From Myxococcus llanfairpwllgwyngyllgogerychwyrndrobwllllantysiliogogogochensis (GTDB lineage Bacteria > Myxococcota > Myxococcia > Myxococcales > Myxococcaceae), in assembly GCF_006636215.1 (NCBI RefSeq), contig NZ_VIFM01000054.1:1-52578 (forward strand): 52,578 bases of DNA, read 5' to 3'. Below the pieces are notes generated by a model. The model was not told the DNA's origin. It made no database searches and saw nothing but the letters and a program-made list of their open reading frames with translations. Numbering within the stretch: position 1 is the stretch's first letter; every line of letters begins with the position of its first letter. Below, piece by piece: positions 51,206 through 52,578 of this stretch. Both the position numbers and the translations under genes were made by a program.

Positions 51206-52108
51206 ATGGATATGCGATGGGACGACCTGCGCTACCTCCTCTCCGTGGCACGCCAGGGCTCGCTCGCCGGGGCGGCCCGGGAGCTGCGGGTGGACGCCAC
51301 CACGGTGGGACGGCGGTTGGCGGCGCTGGAGAAGGCGCTCGGCACGCGGCTGGTGTTGCGAGGCTCGCGCACGCTGGGGCTCACGGAGGACGCCGAGGCG
51401 GTGGTGGCGCGGGCGCGGGAGATGGAGGATTCGCTCCGCCTGCTTCATGACTCCGTCTCCGATGAAGCGAAGGCCGAGGGCACCGTCCGACTCGCGGCCA
51501 CCGAGTATCTGGCCCAGGCCCTGCTCGCCGCTCACCTGGGCGAGCTTCATGCGCGCCACCCCGGCCTGAACCTGGAGCTGGTGGTGGGCACCGACGTGGT
51601 GGACCTCCAGCGAGGCGACGCGGACCTGGCGCTGCGGTTGATACCGCCCCGAGGTGACGCCCTGGTGGTGCGCAAGGTCGGCGAGATTGCCTTCGCCATG
51701 TACGCATCGCGCGGCTACCTGCGCCGTCGTGGCGCACCTCGGCCCGGGGACTTCCGCGAGCACACCGTGCTCGTCTACCGGATGGCCCTCACGTCTGGAG
51801 AGGAGTCCGAGGAGTTGAAGCGCGTGACGGCGGGTGGACGGCGCTTGCTCCAGAGCAACAGCACCGCGGTGTTGCGCGAGGCCGCGGCGGCGGGGCTGGG
51901 CGTCGCGCTGCTGCCGTGTCTCTCGGGTGAGCGTGACGCTCGGTTGACGCGCGTGGGCGCGGGAGTCCTGGCGAAGCGTCCCTTGTGGCTGACGTTCCAC
52001 AAGGACTTGCAACGCAGCCCACGTGTGCGCGCGGTTTCGGATTGGGTGGCGGAGGTGTGTCGGCGAGAGAAGGCGGGGCTCGCGGGGACACAGGCGGCAT
52101 CGCGATAG
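51206..52108 (+). CDS. LysR-family transcriptional regulator
   Basis: A 300-residue LysR regulator. HTH: LRYLLSVARQGSLAGAAREL then VDATTVGRRLAALEKALGTR. The inducer-binding domain begins LAATEYLAQALLAAHLGELH. The start is ATG 51206, or 51212 (MRWDDLRY) which is the more usual LysR start. It is back-to-back with the hydrolase at 50120-51094 with two candidate boxes between. Gene ends 278 bp before the transposase fragment. Confidence 0.92.
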   Translation: MDMRWDDLRYLLSVARQGSLAGAARELRVDATTVGRRLAALEKALGTRLVLRGSRTLGLTEDAEAVVARAREMEDSLRLLHDSVSDEAKAEGTVRLAATEYLAQALLAAHLGELHARHPGLNLELVVGTDVVDLQRGDADLALRLIPPRGDALVVRKVGEIAFAMYASRGYLRRRGAPRPGDFREHTVLVYRMALTSGEESEELKRVTAGGRRLLQSNSTAVLREAAAAGLGVALLPCLSGERDARLTRVGAGVLAKRPLWLTFHKDLQRSPRVRAVSDWVAEVCRREKAGLAGTQAASR

Positions 52109-52386
52109 TCGCCTCGCTGGTTGCAGCGCCGGGCTGACTCCTGGACGCGTGCGTTGCGCGGGGAGTTGTCGCGGCGTCCGTCGAGGACGGCTCTGGAGCG
52201 TCCTCTCCCAGCAGGAGACGCAGGTGCCCTTTGGCACGGTGGACGAACTCGCGAGCACCGGCGGCGGGCGAGGCACTTAGTCCGGCGTGCGCCACTTCCC
52301 GACGTGGGGGAGAGGGTGGCGTGGGGAGTCCCGTCGAACGACTCATGTCGCGAGCCTAGTACCTCGGCACAGAGGTTTTGAAGGGT
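52109..52386. other. Region between LysR gene and insertion-sequence fragment
   Basis: No gene seen. The outer end of the IS630-type element must lie in the last ~50 bases before the transposase stop (around 52340-52386), but I cannot define its inverted repeat from one end. Confidence 0.4.
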
Positions 52387-52578
52387 TCAGGCCGCAGCGG
52401 CCACTGCTGCTTGGGCCTGGGGGTATGCTTGCCCGAGCTTGGTGCGGGCGGTGTCTATAGTGAAGCGCCAGCGGACGCGGGCGCCCTCCTTGTTGCGCAT
52501 CCTCTCCCATCGGGCCACCTCCCGTTTCAAGGTGAGCTTGTTGCCAATTCGCCTGTCCAGGCATTGGCGGGTGAGCAC
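52387..52578 (-). CDS. IS630-type transposase, C-terminal fragment at contig end
   Basis: The last 63 residues of a transposase that runs off the right edge. QCLDRRIGNKLTLKREVARW then EGARVRWRFTIDTARTKLGQ and AYPQ fit the C-terminal end of IS630-family (DDE) transposases, which end with a W-RF-T-DAR-KL-YP pattern. The N-terminal part and the DDE residues are outside the window. The stop is at 52387-52389. Assemblies often break at such multi-copy elements. Confidence 0.85.
   Translation of the reverse strand: MLTRQCLDRRIGNKLTLKREVARWERMRNKEGARVRWRFTIDTARTKLGQAYPQAQAAVAAAA

Overview
The window is about 52.6 kb of GC-rich DNA (near 70% by eye, with strong third-position G/C). It looks like a contig from a myxobacterium, most likely family Myxococcaceae. 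The reasons are a stand-alone phytoene desaturase that closely resembles, from memory, Myxococcus xanthus CarC, a Pkn-type Ser/Thr kinase with an HRDVNPSN loop, a CHASE-domain histidine kinase, many secreted lipoproteins, and a lysine/alanine-rich histone H1-like tail. The first 18 bases match the Nextera transposon mosaic end with one mismatch. The last ~190 bases encode the C-terminus of an IS630-type transposase. The window is therefore probably a whole contig: one end at a library adapter, the other at a repeated insertion sequence.

Layout. 1-8 kb: truncated Ser/Thr kinase, SAM methyltransferase, repeat-rich lipoprotein, small membrane protein, a DnaJ-type zinc-ribbon protein, a secreted TAP-like hydrolase divergent from a LysR regulator, and an aldo/keto reductase. 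8-18 kb: Cys-rich mini-lipoprotein, large metzincin lipoprotein, CHASE histidine kinase divergent from crtI (carotenoid synthesis), then two convergent genes (a membrane-anchored protein and a methyl-accepting protein) whose junction has been expanded into a five-copy ~72-bp tandem repeat. 18-25 kb: CsbD stress protein, tandem-UspA protein, ABC exporter, HEAT-repeat protein, Uma2 nuclease-like protein, DJ-1/PfpI protein. 25-31 kb: a second Cys-rich lipoprotein, secreted beta-helix protein, thioredoxin-like protein, a SUKH/histone-H1-like fusion, an orphan Imm53 immunity gene, and a YdcF/SanA protein.

31-36.3 kb carries part of the F1 ATP synthase (atpG, atpD, atpC). The genes are interleaved with an SPFH-domain lipoprotein and a secreted protein, and no atpA, atpH or Fo genes are nearby. 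36.3-40 kb has an ArsR-type regulator divergent from a flavin-binding split-barrel protein. Next comes the most coherent module in the window: truncated haemoglobin, 2Fe-2S/FAD/NAD(P)H reductase, NsrR-type Rrf2 regulator and a Cys-less glutaredoxin-fold protein. A perfect 19-bp palindrome of NsrR type lies just before the haemoglobin. I infer a nitric-oxide detoxification operon in which the globin and reductase halves of a flavohaemoglobin are separate proteins.

40-52.6 kb: an ADP-ribosylglycohydrolase-like protein with altered metal ligands, a Holin-X/DUF3618-type envelope pair, cytochrome bd oxidase (cydAB), a 930-residue secreted di-haem beta-propeller protein with Ca-binding-like C-terminus, DoxX-like, WGR-like and SDR genes, an alpha/beta hydrolase divergent from a LysR regulator, and the IS630 fragment. 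No tRNA, rRNA, CRISPR array or prophage was seen. All family assignments come from reading motifs; no database search was run.
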